Notes under the pieces: generated by a model
The model's database searches: none
Told to the model about the DNA's origin: nothing
The model's input: the letters and a program-made list of their open reading frames with translations, nothing else
Made by a program: the position numbers and the translations under genes
Shown here: positions 37,774 through 46,343 of the stretch, one piece after another
How positions within the stretch are numbered: position 1 is the first letter of the stretch
Layout: each line of letters begins with the position of its first letter
NCBI GenBank assembly: GCA_030540715.1
Contig: JAUNVQ010000008.1
Span: 1 to 64,000, forward strand
Direction: 5' to 3'
DNA length: 64,000 bases
Origin: Actinomycetaceae bacterium
Lineage (GTDB): Bacteria; Actinomycetota; Actinomycetes; Actinomycetales; Actinomycetaceae

Positions 37774-39572
37774 CGTATCTACCACGCTATGTTACCACGA
37801 TTGTTGCAGCCATCTTCTGCCTAGTATGTGTTGCCGGATGTTCAACACTTCCAACTTCGGGCCCCGTGATTAAATCAGATGTTCAAGACTCAAAAGGACA
37901 ACTGCTTTCCCAAGAAGCATTGGGCCCCGCAAAAGGATCGTCTCCAGAACGCCTGGTCAAAGATTTTTTGAAAGCCTGTTCTGCAGGAACCTATGATGAC
38001 TATGCTGTGGCACGTGAATATCTGACAGCGAAAGCCGCAAAAACGTGGAAACCTGAAGCAGCTATCGCTATAGCAACTGACAATGAAGACATCTCTGTTA
38101 TTGATAAAGAGGATGGTAAAGTCAAGGTCAGTGCAAAACTTAAAGCTCGCATCGACTCTCAGGGAAAACGTGAGGATGACACCAGTGAATACAATCATCA
38201 GGTGATCCTTAAGAAAAATAAAGAGGGCGAATTCCGTATCGATGTACTTCCGATGGGCATTATTATTCCTCATCGCCTATTTTACAATGCCTATAATCTT
38301 CGCAATGTTTATTTCTTATCAACTGATAAGGCGGTGCTTGTACCTGACCCGCGATGGGTACCACGCACGCGGATGGTTTCGCACCTAGTTGATTATCTTA
38401 TTGCGGGTCCCTCGCAAAGCCTTTCATCTTCGGTAAAGACCGCTTTTCCTCAAGGGAAACAATATATTCAAAGTGTGAATGTTGATGGGGCTACTGCAAA
38501 AATCAATTTGGAACATTCAGCAAGCTCTCTGTCGAACTCGCAACGTAGTGAACTATTGTGGCAGATGCAAGAAACTCTTAAAGCAGCCGATGGGGTTTCC
38601 AGGATCGAGTTAAGTTTAGATACAGAGCCTATTGTGCAGCAGGCACCACATCAGACTGACTACGACATGACAACGGTGATTGGGATGAGCGATCGTGCAG
38701 TTGTATCTCAAGACCGTTCAGGCTCACATGTATTGTGGCAGCGTGATGATCTTCCCGTGAATCTATCGCACCCGGCGATGAGCCCCTTGAAACAAACAAT
38801 GCAGGCCGCTGTGAATAACGGCAATTCTATTGTGCTGCTTGCCAATGATGGCGGGCAGTATGCACTGCCGCGTCCTATCTTTGCTGCTCCCAATGTTATG
38901 GCTCCCAGCGTAGATCGATGCAACTGGGTATGGACTGGTAACTCGGGTGTTATTGAGGTTGGCGAACAACGAAAATCTACCGCTTATGGCACAATTGTTG
39001 CTGTTCATGAAGATGGTCGCCAAGTTGAGATTGCTCAGGGTGCGTCTGTTCATCATGATGCCCAGGTAATGACAACGCCAAGCGGTATTGTAGGGGTTCG
39101 TGTTTCTTTAGACGGTACACGTTTAGCGGTTATTTCGGTTGATGACGAGGGAAGATCAACCTTACATGTGATGGTTGTTGAACGCAGTGATACCTGTGAA
39201 CCAGAGGGTATTTCACATGAGATGGATCTGCCGCTAACAGTCAAAAATGCCGAACAGTTAACCTGGACAAGCCCCACTTCAATAGCGGTAGTTGGTGAAT
39301 ATAAACGTGTTGATGTACCTGGTAATACTCAAACAGTTCTTCCTCAATCTGAAGATGGTGCCCAACCTGGCCGACCTCACGCTATTGAATCTGTTCAACT
39401 AGGTGGAGAACACTCTATTGTAAACGCACTGTCAGGTATGGAATCAGTATATGGCGGCGGTACAACAGATAGCCTTTATGTGGTGAATTCTGATGGTGTG
39501 CATTTCAAACTGTATGGAACTCAGTGGCGAAAAGTCAGTGAAGGGCTTAAACAGGCTTCTTTTCCAGGTTAG
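37770..39572 (+). CDS. lpqB: lipoprotein LpqB
   Basis: Accessory lipoprotein of the MtrAB system, modulating MtrB. Signal peptide with lipobox VAGC (Cys24) followed by STLPTSGPV, which is very typical. GerMN domain at about 185-290 and the C-terminal LpqB beta-propeller domain. 600 aa. Start ATG overlaps the mtrB stop, so the three genes are translationally coupled. Confidence 0.95.
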   Translation: MTYLPRYVTTIVAAIFCLVCVAGCSTLPTSGPVIKSDVQDSKGQLLSQEALGPAKGSSPERLVKDFLKACSAGTYDDYAVAREYLTAKAAKTWKPEAAIAIATDNEDISVIDKEDGKVKVSAKLKARIDSQGKREDDTSEYNHQVILKKNKEGEFRIDVLPMGIIIPHRLFYNAYNLRNVYFLSTDKAVLVPDPRWVPRTRMVSHLVDYLIAGPSQSLSSSVKTAFPQGKQYIQSVNVDGATAKINLEHSASSLSNSQRSELLWQMQETLKAADGVSRIELSLDTEPIVQQAPHQTDYDMTTVIGMSDRAVVSQDRSGSHVLWQRDDLPVNLSHPAMSPLKQTMQAAVNNGNSIVLLANDGGQYALPRPIFAAPNVMAPSVDRCNWVWTGNSGVIEVGEQRKSTAYGTIVAVHEDGRQVEIAQGASVHHDAQVMTTPSGIVGVRVSLDGTRLAVISVDDEGRSTLHVMVVERSDTCEPEGISHEMDLPLTVKNAEQLTWTSPTSIAVVGEYKRVDVPGNTQTVLPQSEDGAQPGRPHAIESVQLGGEHSIVNALSGMESVYGGGTTDSLYVVNSDGVHFKLYGTQWRKVSEGLKQASFPG

Positions 39573-39602
39573 TGGTAACGTGTGCGGATAGGGAAAAGAG
39601 TT

Positions 39603-39639
39603 CACATATTCCGGATAAAACTCATTGTTATAATATGTG
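39603..39639. repeat. inverted repeat between lpqB and comF
   Basis: CACATATT (39603-39610) and AATATGTG (39632-39639) are perfect complements 21 bases apart. The right arm overlaps TATAAT (39629-39634), a possible -10 for comF. It could be an operator or a weak stem. Confidence 0.35.
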
Positions 39640-39684
39640 TCAATAGCGGTCATAATACACATAGATGCACAATATGATAGGCCA

Positions 39685-40395
39685 ATGATGTGGTCTGCCA
39701 TCAAAGAAGTATTTTTACCATGTTCATGTGCTGGTTGTGGCTGTGATAACGCTGTTGTGTGTTCACGGTGTTGCCATATGATGATGCAGCAACCATTTGA
39801 AGCGAGTGCGTTAAGTCCCGTATTGGACGGACTAGTAAAGGTGTGGGCTTTAAGTATTTATGAACACGCCCCCCGCCGGCTTGTTTTGTCTGCTAAACAT
39901 GATGAACGCCGCGATATGACAGATTATTTATGTCAATGGGGGATGTCGCTAGGAAAACACATGTGGTAAGAATGGGAATCCCATCGTCTCTACTTACATA
40001 CTCCGTTGCTGATTGTACCCGCACCGTCAGGGTGGAAACGTCGAATAAAAAGGCGCATGATCGTGTCTACTGTAGCCAAGGCTGTAGCATGTGGAGTAGC
40101 TCAGGCTGGCTGTAAAGATGTGCAGGTATGCGACATTTTGAGGCTTCGCTTGTGGGCGGGTGGACAATCGGGAAAGAACTATTGGCAGCGCGTCCACCTT
40201 CGTCATGACACGATGGTGTCGTTAGCGTGTACGTATGGACGCGATATTGTAATTGTTGATGATGTTGTGACAACGGGCGCCACCATTATGGAGGCCGCAA
40301 GATGTGTCACACAAGCAGGCAACAGTGGCAACAATATAATAGGTGCATGCTGTATGAGTATTGCGGCACCACCGAAAAAATGGACAATACTATGA
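39685..40395 (+). pseudogene. comF: ComF-family phosphoribosyltransferase interrupted by an in-frame TAA
   Basis: The same reading frame carries both halves of a ComF-type protein. The first half has the zinc-finger cysteines (CSCAGCGC, CSRCC) and AKHDERRD; the second has LLIVPAPSGWKRR and the PRPP motif IVIVDDVVTTGAT. Between them TAA at 39967-39969 stops the frame (HMW-stop-EWESHR). There is no length change, and the frame is otherwise open to 40395. So either the gene is a nonsense pseudogene, the base call is wrong, or two fragments are made (TTG 40006 could restart). The segment normally reading GLxxxxRxxN is also poorly kept, favouring decay. The position between lpqB and hpf is the usual one. 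Confidence 0.8.
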
Positions 40396-40580
40396 ATTGT
40401 GGAGGATGCTTCACATATAGACGCTAAGTGTCGACCTCTGAAATAAAAGTTGTATAAGGATGTTCGCGCCAAGGGAAAAATTGAGCCTTCCACGAAATAC
40501 CCCTCTCATATATTGTAATGCGCAACACATTTTAGGGTAAACTGAAACTACGACGCAGCGCCTATGCTGCCCAGTTTTTC

Positions 40581-40590
40581 AGGAGGTGAT
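40581..40590 (+). promoter_or_regulatory. orphan near-perfect Shine-Dalgarno in the hpf leader
   Basis: AGGAGGTGAT matches ten bases of the complement of the 16S rRNA 3' end, yet no start codon lies at a suitable distance and the hpf start is 95 bases downstream with its own GGAGG. Confidence 0.45.
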
Positions 40591-40675
40591 AGCTCAAAAT
40601 ACCGCCATCACGGATGTTGTGATGTGCATTGAATTGGTGGGTAGTTTACCCCGTAACAGTGCCCCGGAGGACACC

Positions 40676-41359
40676 ATGGAAATCATTGTTAATGGCCGTA
40701 ATGCCGACATTCACCCAAACTTCAGACAGTATGTTGAAGATAAAGTTGCCAAGGTGGAACTATTTTATCCACGAGTGCAACGAGTCAATGTTGAACTGAC
40801 ACACGAACCAAATCCTGCCCGAGCGGAGACAGCAGAAAAAATCGAACTCACCGTTATTGGTAAGGGTCCAATTATTCGCGCTGAAGCCCGTTCATCAGAT
40901 CGGTATGCCTCAGTCGATATTGCAGCAGGTAAACTCTATGAACGTTTACGGCGAGCCCGCGACCGTGCGAAAGATCATCGACGGCGCAAAGGTCGCATCC
41001 CCAAAGATGCTGATGTGACCAATATCGAACAACTGCAGTTAGAAGATGCTGAGACTGTTCAAGAACTCACGCAGGAAAATCAGAAGTCACCATCAGACTT
41101 AAAAGTTGGGGACTCTATTGAAGATCAACTGGGTGATTCCCCCGTTATCGTCCGCCAGAAACTTCACGAAGCAACGTTGATGAGCGTCAGCGAGGCACTC
41201 TACCAAATGGAGCTTGTGGGCCATAACTGGTTCCTCTTTATTGATTCAGAAACAATGCAGCCATGTGTTGTCTATCGACGTCGCGGCTGGACATACGGCG
41301 TGATCAGACTTGATGCTGTGTCTACCCCGAAAGAATCAAAGGATCAAGACGACGGATAA
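40676..41359 (+). CDS. hpf: ribosome hibernation promoting factor, long form
   Basis: Dimerises and silences 70S ribosomes. N-terminal S30AE domain (MEIIVNGRNADIHPNFRQYV to about residue 105), charged linker, C-terminal dimerisation domain with VRQKLHEATLMSVSEALYQM and RRRGWTYGVIRL. ATG 40676 (227 aa) has CGGAGG just upstream; the frame is open from GTG 40586, but that extra stretch has no family resemblance. Placement between comF and secA is conserved in actinobacteria. A strong terminator follows. Confidence 0.95.
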   Translation: MEIIVNGRNADIHPNFRQYVEDKVAKVELFYPRVQRVNVELTHEPNPARAETAEKIELTVIGKGPIIRAEARSSDRYASVDIAAGKLYERLRRARDRAKDHRRRKGRIPKDADVTNIEQLQLEDAETVQELTQENQKSPSDLKVGDSIEDQLGDSPVIVRQKLHEATLMSVSEALYQMELVGHNWFLFIDSETMQPCVVYRRRGWTYGVIRLDAVSTPKESKDQDDG

Positions 41360-41397
41360 ATGAAACGGTAGATAACAGCGTTTCATCATAGAAGAAC

Positions 41398-41442
41398 AAA
41401 ACGAGTTCCATCTCCAAAGGGGGAGGTGGAACTCGTTTTTTA
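41398..41442 (+). terminator. rho-independent terminator after hpf
   Basis: AAACGAGTTCCA(TCTCC) pairs with (GGAGG)TGGAACTCGTTT, followed by a T-run. A second, smaller stem, TGAAACG / CGTTTCA, lies just before it (41361-41386). Confidence 0.93.
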
Positions 41443-41918
41443 TCTGCAAGATATGGCGTACCTCGATGAACTCTAATATTTGTCTATGACAAAACACCCC
41501 ACTATGTCAGTTTGTCGTAGTGAAGCTCCAGCTGGTGAAGCCTGAGGCGGCTGTGTATGAATACGCTGACTGCTACCAAGGGTCGTTGTGTGATAAAGAG
41601 CGGTGCGTGAAAGGGGAGTTTTAGAAAAGTGGTGCTACGGTTGGAACTTCACCTAGCTTCCAAGATGGTGGTGAGGCAACAGGGCATAGCGGGAAAAGGG
41701 GGTAGACAGTATTAGACGCTGTCTTTTGGGAGGTACCATAGGTGAGATTGCAGACGATTGACCACTGTGCCTCAAAAAACTATTAAACTTGTCAATAGAC
41801 GACGGTGTGTAACACCAGTGTGGTTCATCGCTTAAGTAATTGCGCTGTCATCATGGTGATGAGCTAAGCTGACCTAAGAAGACCGTGAGGTACACAAGAG
41901 CCAGGAACGAGGAAAAGC
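41443..41918 (+). other. 476-base secA upstream region with a possible mini-ORF and hairpins
   Basis: No gene of normal size. Seen: a GTG-started frame of 28 codons at 41629-41715 behind AAGGGGAG (41611-41618), whose stop falls inside a stem AGACAG / CTGTCT (41704-41724) followed by TTTT, a layout like an attenuator. Also a TCATCA-TGG-TGATGA hairpin (41848-41862). None of the common actinobacterial RNAs (tmRNA, RNase P, SRP RNA, 6C) is recognisable. Confidence 0.35.
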
Positions 41919-44771
41919 GTGGCATTTTTCGACAAGATTTTGCGGATGGGTGAAGGACGTACACTGCGCCGCTTTGAACGACTTGCAGATGAAGTGTTAA
42001 AACTGGAAGACGAATACACTCAACTTAGTGATGAACAGCTTAAAGCAAAAACAGATGAGTTTCGTCAAGCCCTTGATAACGGCAAAACAGAAGATGACAT
42101 CTTGGTGGAGGCTTTCGCAACGGTTCGTGAAGCCGCGTGGCGTGTATTAAAACAAAAACCTTTCCGCGTGCAGGTTGTTGGTGGTATCGCACTTCATCAA
42201 GGCAACATTGCGGAAATGAAAACAGGTGAAGGAAAAACACTTGTTGCAACCATGCCCAGTTACCTTAATGCTTTGAGTGGCAAAGGTGTTCATGTGGTGA
42301 CAGTCAATGACTATTTGGCCTCATACCAGTCGGAACTGATGGGGCGCGTTCACAAGTTCCTTGGGTTGACTGTGGGATGCTTGGTCAATGATTTAGAGGG
42401 TGGCCAGCCGCGACGTGATGCCTATAACTGCGATATTACCTACGGTACAAATAATGAGTTTGGGTTTGATTATTTGCGCGACAATATGGCACAGGATAAG
42501 AACAATAAGGTTCAGCGTGAACATCACTATGCCATTGTTGACGAGGTTGACTCGATTCTGATTGATGAAGCAAGAACACCTTTGATTATTTCCGGGCCTG
42601 CGATGGGTGAGGCCGACAAATGGTATTCAACATTTGCCGATATTGTAAAGCATCTAGAACGCGATAAAGACTACGAAGTTGATGAAAAGAAACATACGGT
42701 AGGTATTTTAGAAACAGGTATTGACAAAGTTGAAGATATTTTAGCGATAGATAATCTTTATGAAGCGTCACATACCCCCCTGATCGGGTTTCTTAATAAT
42801 GCGATTAAAGCAAAAGAACTGTTCCAACGTGATCGTGACTATATTGTTCATCGTGGCGAAGTGATTATTGTTGATGAACATACGGGACGTACTATGGAAG
42901 GCCGACGTTATTCAGAGGGCATTCACCAGTCGATTGAGGCGAAGGAACGTGTCGAGATTAAGGCTGAGAATCAGACATATGCCACTATTACTTTGCAGAA
43001 TTATTTTCGTCTATATGACAAACTTGCTGGTATGACGGGTACCGCCGAAACCGAGGCGGCAGAGTTTATGTCCACCTACAAGATTGGTGTTATCCCTATT
43101 CCAACAAACCGTCCGATGATTCGTCAAGATTGCTCTGATCTTGTGTATCCGTCGCGGCGCGGCAAGCTTAAAGCGATTGTTAGCGATATTGAGGAGCGCT
43201 ACAAAAAGGGCCAGCCCGTTCTTGTGGGAACAACTGATGTTGCCAAATCAGAGGAGCTTTCTGCACTGTTGAAATCGGTGAATGTTCCTCATGAAGTTCT
43301 TAATGCCAAGCAGCATGAACGTGAAGCACAGGTAGTGTTTGAGGCCGGACGTAAAGGTGCTGTAACTGTTGCGACAAATATGGCGGGACGCGGTACTGAC
43401 ATTATGTTGGGTGGTAATCCCGAACACATAGCTGACCAGAATCTTCGTAAGCGCGGCCTTGACCCTGATGCAGATCCGCAACAGTGGCGTGAACAGTGGT
43501 CGCAGGCCTTAGAAGAAGCGGAAGAAGCCGTGGCGGCTGAACATGAGGAAGTAAAAAAGCTAGGTGGGCTTTACGTTCTGGGCACGGAACGGCACGACTC
43601 ACGGCGTATCGATAATCAGTTACGAGGACGTTCTGGCCGTCAAGGTGATCCTGGAGAATCACGTTTTTACCTATCAATGGAAGACCCGTTGATGGTGAAG
43701 TTTGCTTCTGGCATGGCTCAACGAATCATGTCATCTGGTGCATACCCAGAAGATATGCCACTGGAATCAAAGATGGTAAGCAAAGCTATTCAGTCAGCGC
43801 AACGTCAAGTTGAAGGTCAACATTTTGAAATGCGTAAGAATGTACTGAAATATGATGATGTGATGACTGATCAGCGTAATTTGATTTATGATCAGCGTTC
43901 ACGGGTTATGGATGGCGATATTGATTTTGAATCAATGCTTGACCACTACATGAATATGGTGATTGATGAATATGTTGATACAGCATTAGCGGCTGAACGC
44001 CCAGAAGATTGGGATATTGATGCATTATGGTCTCAACTGCGAGGTATCTATCCAGTATCGATTGATGCTGAAGAACTTGTTGAATCTGTTGGCGGCCTTA
44101 TGTCAGTTACCAAAGATGATATTCGTGAAGCATTAAAAGATGATATTGTCACTCAGTTTAACAAGGCTGCTAGTGATATTGATGCAAATCCTATGGCGCA
44201 AGAACAGTTAGATACTCAGCAGCCAACAAGACGCTTAGTGCAAATTATTTTGCTTGAATCGGTTGACAAGTTGTGGCGTGAGCATCTTTACGAGATGGAC
44301 TATCTTCGCGAAGGAATCGGCTTGCGTGCAATGGGGCAACGCGATCCTCTTATCGAATACAAGTCAGAGGGCGCACATATGTTCCAAGCTATGATGGCAA
44401 AAGTTCGTGAACAAACAGTGACCTCGTTGTTTTCCTATGCTCACCGCTATAAGGAAGCCTATGAAACATATCGCGAAAACGAAGAAAAAGAGGCTCAGGC
44501 TCAGCAGGAACGTGAAAAGAAAACTAGTATGGCTGATGCCGAGAAACAGGCGGGTCTTTCCGTTATAGATGCGACGCTTCGGCGGCAGCAAAGCAGTGAC
44601 TTAGGTCAGCTGACAATGACGGGACCCGGTGAAGATAGTACACCGCGTACTCAAAGACGTGGCAAGAAAACGACGAAAGAGAGCCGATACGCTCAAACGG
44701 GTGCCCAAAAAAGAGCAGCCAAAAAGGAAGCTGCTAGACGTAAAAAGGAAGCCCGCAAAAAGAATCGTTAA
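41919..44771 (+). CDS. secA: preprotein translocase ATPase SecA
   Basis: Motor of the Sec pathway; 950 aa, the main SecA (SecA1 type). Nucleotide site 1 GEGKT at 103-107 ([14 protein letters not shown]), [20 protein letters not shown], the second RecA domain with [14 protein letters not shown], and the scaffold/wing region. The C-terminus is a Lys/Arg/Ala-rich tail without the CxCxS zinc-binding motif of proteobacterial SecA. GTG start after GAGGAAAA. It overlaps the convergent Rv3235-like gene by four bases. Confidence 0.97.
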   Translation: MAFFDKILRMGEGRTLRRFERLADEVLKLEDEYTQLSDEQLKAKTDEFRQALDNGKTEDDILVEAFATVREAAWRVLKQKPFRVQVVGGIALHQGNIAEMKTGEGKTLVATMPSYLNALSGKGVHVVTVNDYLASYQSELMGRVHKFLGLTVGCLVNDLEGGQPRRDAYNCDITYGTNNEFGFDYLRDNMAQDKNNKVQREHHYAIVDEVDSILIDEARTPLIISGPAMGEADKWYSTFADIVKHLERDKDYEVDEKKHTVGILETGIDKVEDILAIDNLYEASHTPLIGFLNNAIKAKELFQRDRDYIVHRGEVIIVDEHTGRTMEGRRYSEGIHQSIEAKERVEIKAENQTYATITLQNYFRLYDKLAGMTGTAETEAAEFMSTYKIGVIPIPTNRPMIRQDCSDLVYPSRRGKLKAIVSDIEERYKKGQPVLVGTTDVAKSEELSALLKSVNVPHEVLNAKQHEREAQVVFEAGRKGAVTVATNMAGRGTDIMLGGNPEHIADQNLRKRGLDPDADPQQWREQWSQALEEAEEAVAAEHEEVKKLGGLYVLGTERHDSRRIDNQLRGRSGRQGDPGESRFYLSMEDPLMVKFASGMAQRIMSSGAYPEDMPLESKMVSKAIQSAQRQVEGQHFEMRKNVLKYDDVMTDQRNLIYDQRSRVMDGDIDFESMLDHYMNMVIDEYVDTALAAERPEDWDIDALWSQLRGIYPVSIDAEELVESVGGLMSVTKDDIREALKDDIVTQFNKAASDIDANPMAQEQLDTQQPTRRLVQIILLESVDKLWREHLYEMDYLREGIGLRAMGQRDPLIEYKSEGAHMFQAMMAKVREQTVTSLFSYAHRYKEAYETYRENEEKEAQAQQEREKKTSMADAEKQAGLSVIDATLRRQQSSDLGQLTMTGPGEDSTPRTQRRGKKTTKESRYAQTGAQKRAAKKEAARRKKEARKKNR

Positions 44772-45535
44772 CCTATTTCGAGTTCTTGAATAACCCAGCG
44801 TTTATCCATATGTTTCATGGACATGCAGATAAGTCGTATGCGGTGACCATCCCATACTGTTCCATAACATTCAGCATAAATAGCACGGTTAGATGAGTTT
44901 GTTGTGGGCTTGGTATGTATAGTTAAAACTGTGGTGCGTCCTGCTTTACGTCCGTGAAGATTAGCATGGCTTTGTTCAGCGTGCACTCGATGCAAAAAAT
45001 AGGGATAGAGCCCTTCATCCATCCAGCGAATAAGCTGTTGAGGGGCTCGCTGACCCGATAGAATTTCAGCTATTGAACGAACAAAAGTTACGCTGGAACG
45101 ATGCAGATGCGGAAACGGCGTGTGATGGGGACGGTGAATACGTCGAAGAGTTATCGCATTATGATAACGATGTGATGTTTGGGTGAGACCATCAACAACA
45201 ATTTCAGTGTTGTTTGTGTGCTTTTGAATAGTGACCGAGTGTTGATGCGGGGTCAGGGTGAATGTTTGATGGAATGTGGGTCTATCACGATCGCAGGATA
45301 GTGCTGGTGTTGGGGCAGGTTCTGTCGAGGTTTGGGGAGAGGCTCGTTTTCCCAAAAGATGAACAAAATAGGGGTTTTCGCATGTGCTGAATGTATGCAT
45401 CGAGTGATTGGCTAATGGAACCTCTTGTTGGGGTGGTTTGCTATGACTATTTTCGACAATTTTATTGTAGGAAGTATCGGGGGATGCAAGCTCCACTTCA
45501 GATTCATATATCTTCCGTAAATTATTGTTGAACAT
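44768..45535 (-). CDS. Rv3235-family protein
   Basis: 255 aa. The C-terminal 110 residues match the actinobacterial Rv3235 family, with [20 protein letters not shown] and the closing WVIQELEIG; the N-terminal 120 residues are low complexity (Ser/Thr/Pro/His). ATG 45535 follows AGGAGG by 11 bases; an in-frame TTG at 45562 is less likely. The family is found next to secA in many actinobacteria and has no known function. The tail-to-tail overlap with secA is four bases. Confidence 0.8.
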   Translation of the reverse strand: MFNNNLRKIYESEVELASPDTSYNKIVENSHSKPPQQEVPLANHSMHTFSTCENPYFVHLLGKRASPQTSTEPAPTPALSCDRDRPTFHQTFTLTPHQHSVTIQKHTNNTEIVVDGLTQTSHRYHNAITLRRIHRPHHTPFPHLHRSSVTFVRSIAEILSGQRAPQQLIRWMDEGLYPYFLHRVHAEQSHANLHGRKAGRTTVLTIHTKPTTNSSNRAIYAECYGTVWDGHRIRLICMSMKHMDKRWVIQELEIG

Positions 45536-45812
45536 ACGTCCAATTGCCTCCTGCAGTTTCAAGAAAGTATCTGTACGATATTAGACGGTATGGACAAATG
45601 AAAATGATAGTGATGAAGAATAAAGGTGTAGTTTCTTAAGATAACACTATTGAGTGCCGCAAAGATACCTCGAATTACATAATGTTTTCTGACGATATGT
45701 GAGGTTACTCAGATAACTCATGTGAATTGTGGATCTTCGACATTATCACAGTGCGAGACACTTCTTTTCCATGCGAAAAATGGTGTTGATCAATGTGTGA
45801 AGCAAAGTGCTT

Positions 45813-45818
45813 TACAAT
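45813..45818 (+). promoter_or_regulatory. -10 box of the DUF6912 gene
   Basis: TACAAT, six bases before ATG 45825, so the transcript should start at the start codon. The remainder of 45536-45812 is A+T-rich and shows no gene. Confidence 0.6.
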
Positions 45819-45824
45819 GGGGCT

Positions 45825-46343
45825 ATGCGAATTTATATTCCGGTAAAACAATCAGATATCAACGCACAACGCCTTGACGTCAGTGAAGTATTTGCCGTGA
45901 CTCCAGGGCTGGAAGCAATTATTGACCCGCCAATTACTATGGATGAGTTAGAAGAACTTGCACGTTCACTTGCAGCACAGGCTTCACTTCACACATTAGT
46001 AAAGGCCGCGGTGAAGTTCTCTCACATAAATGCAACTGACTTACCCATGCGCCGTGTGGTGGCTGCTGCCGACATTTACGGTGAACTTGATGAAATCGGG
46101 CCTGGATGTGTGCAACTTCGCGAACCGCTTCCGTGGCAGACTGTTGTGTCTGTGCACTGTGATGATGATGTTGCCTCGCAGTATTGGAGGAGTGAACTTG
46201 TCAAGAATCCACCTCCTAACGCCGCAGATGATACCATTTCGCAATGGATAAGTACGTTAGAACACGACTTTGAGATGGATTGGTACGATATTACCGAGCT
46301 TGCTACTGTGCGCGCACTATGTGCCAATGACCCGCAAAGTTGA
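45825..46343 (+). CDS. DUF6912-family protein
   Basis: 172 aa from ATG 45825 (MRIYIPVKQSDI). The opening strand, VFAVTPGLEAI, the Ala-rich helix EELARSLAAQASLHTL and RRVVAAADI follow the pattern of the small actinobacterial DUF6912 family, usually found near secA. No catalytic motif is seen and no function is known. Its last 27 bases overlap the end of the convergent sbcC. Confidence 0.75.
   Translation: MRIYIPVKQSDINAQRLDVSEVFAVTPGLEAIIDPPITMDELEELARSLAAQASLHTLVKAAVKFSHINATDLPMRRVVAAADIYGELDEIGPGCVQLREPLPWQTVVSVHCDDDVASQYWRSELVKNPPPNAADDTISQWISTLEHDFEMDWYDITELATVRALCANDPQS

Noticed and set aside
39967..39969. TAA in comF as a recoding site
   Set aside because: TAA is not used for selenocysteine or pyrrolysine in known bacteria and no insertion element is visible, so pseudogene or base error is simpler.
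41443..41918. A known structural RNA (RNase P, tmRNA, SRP RNA, 6C RNA) before secA
   Set aside because: The hallmark conserved sequences of each could not be found.
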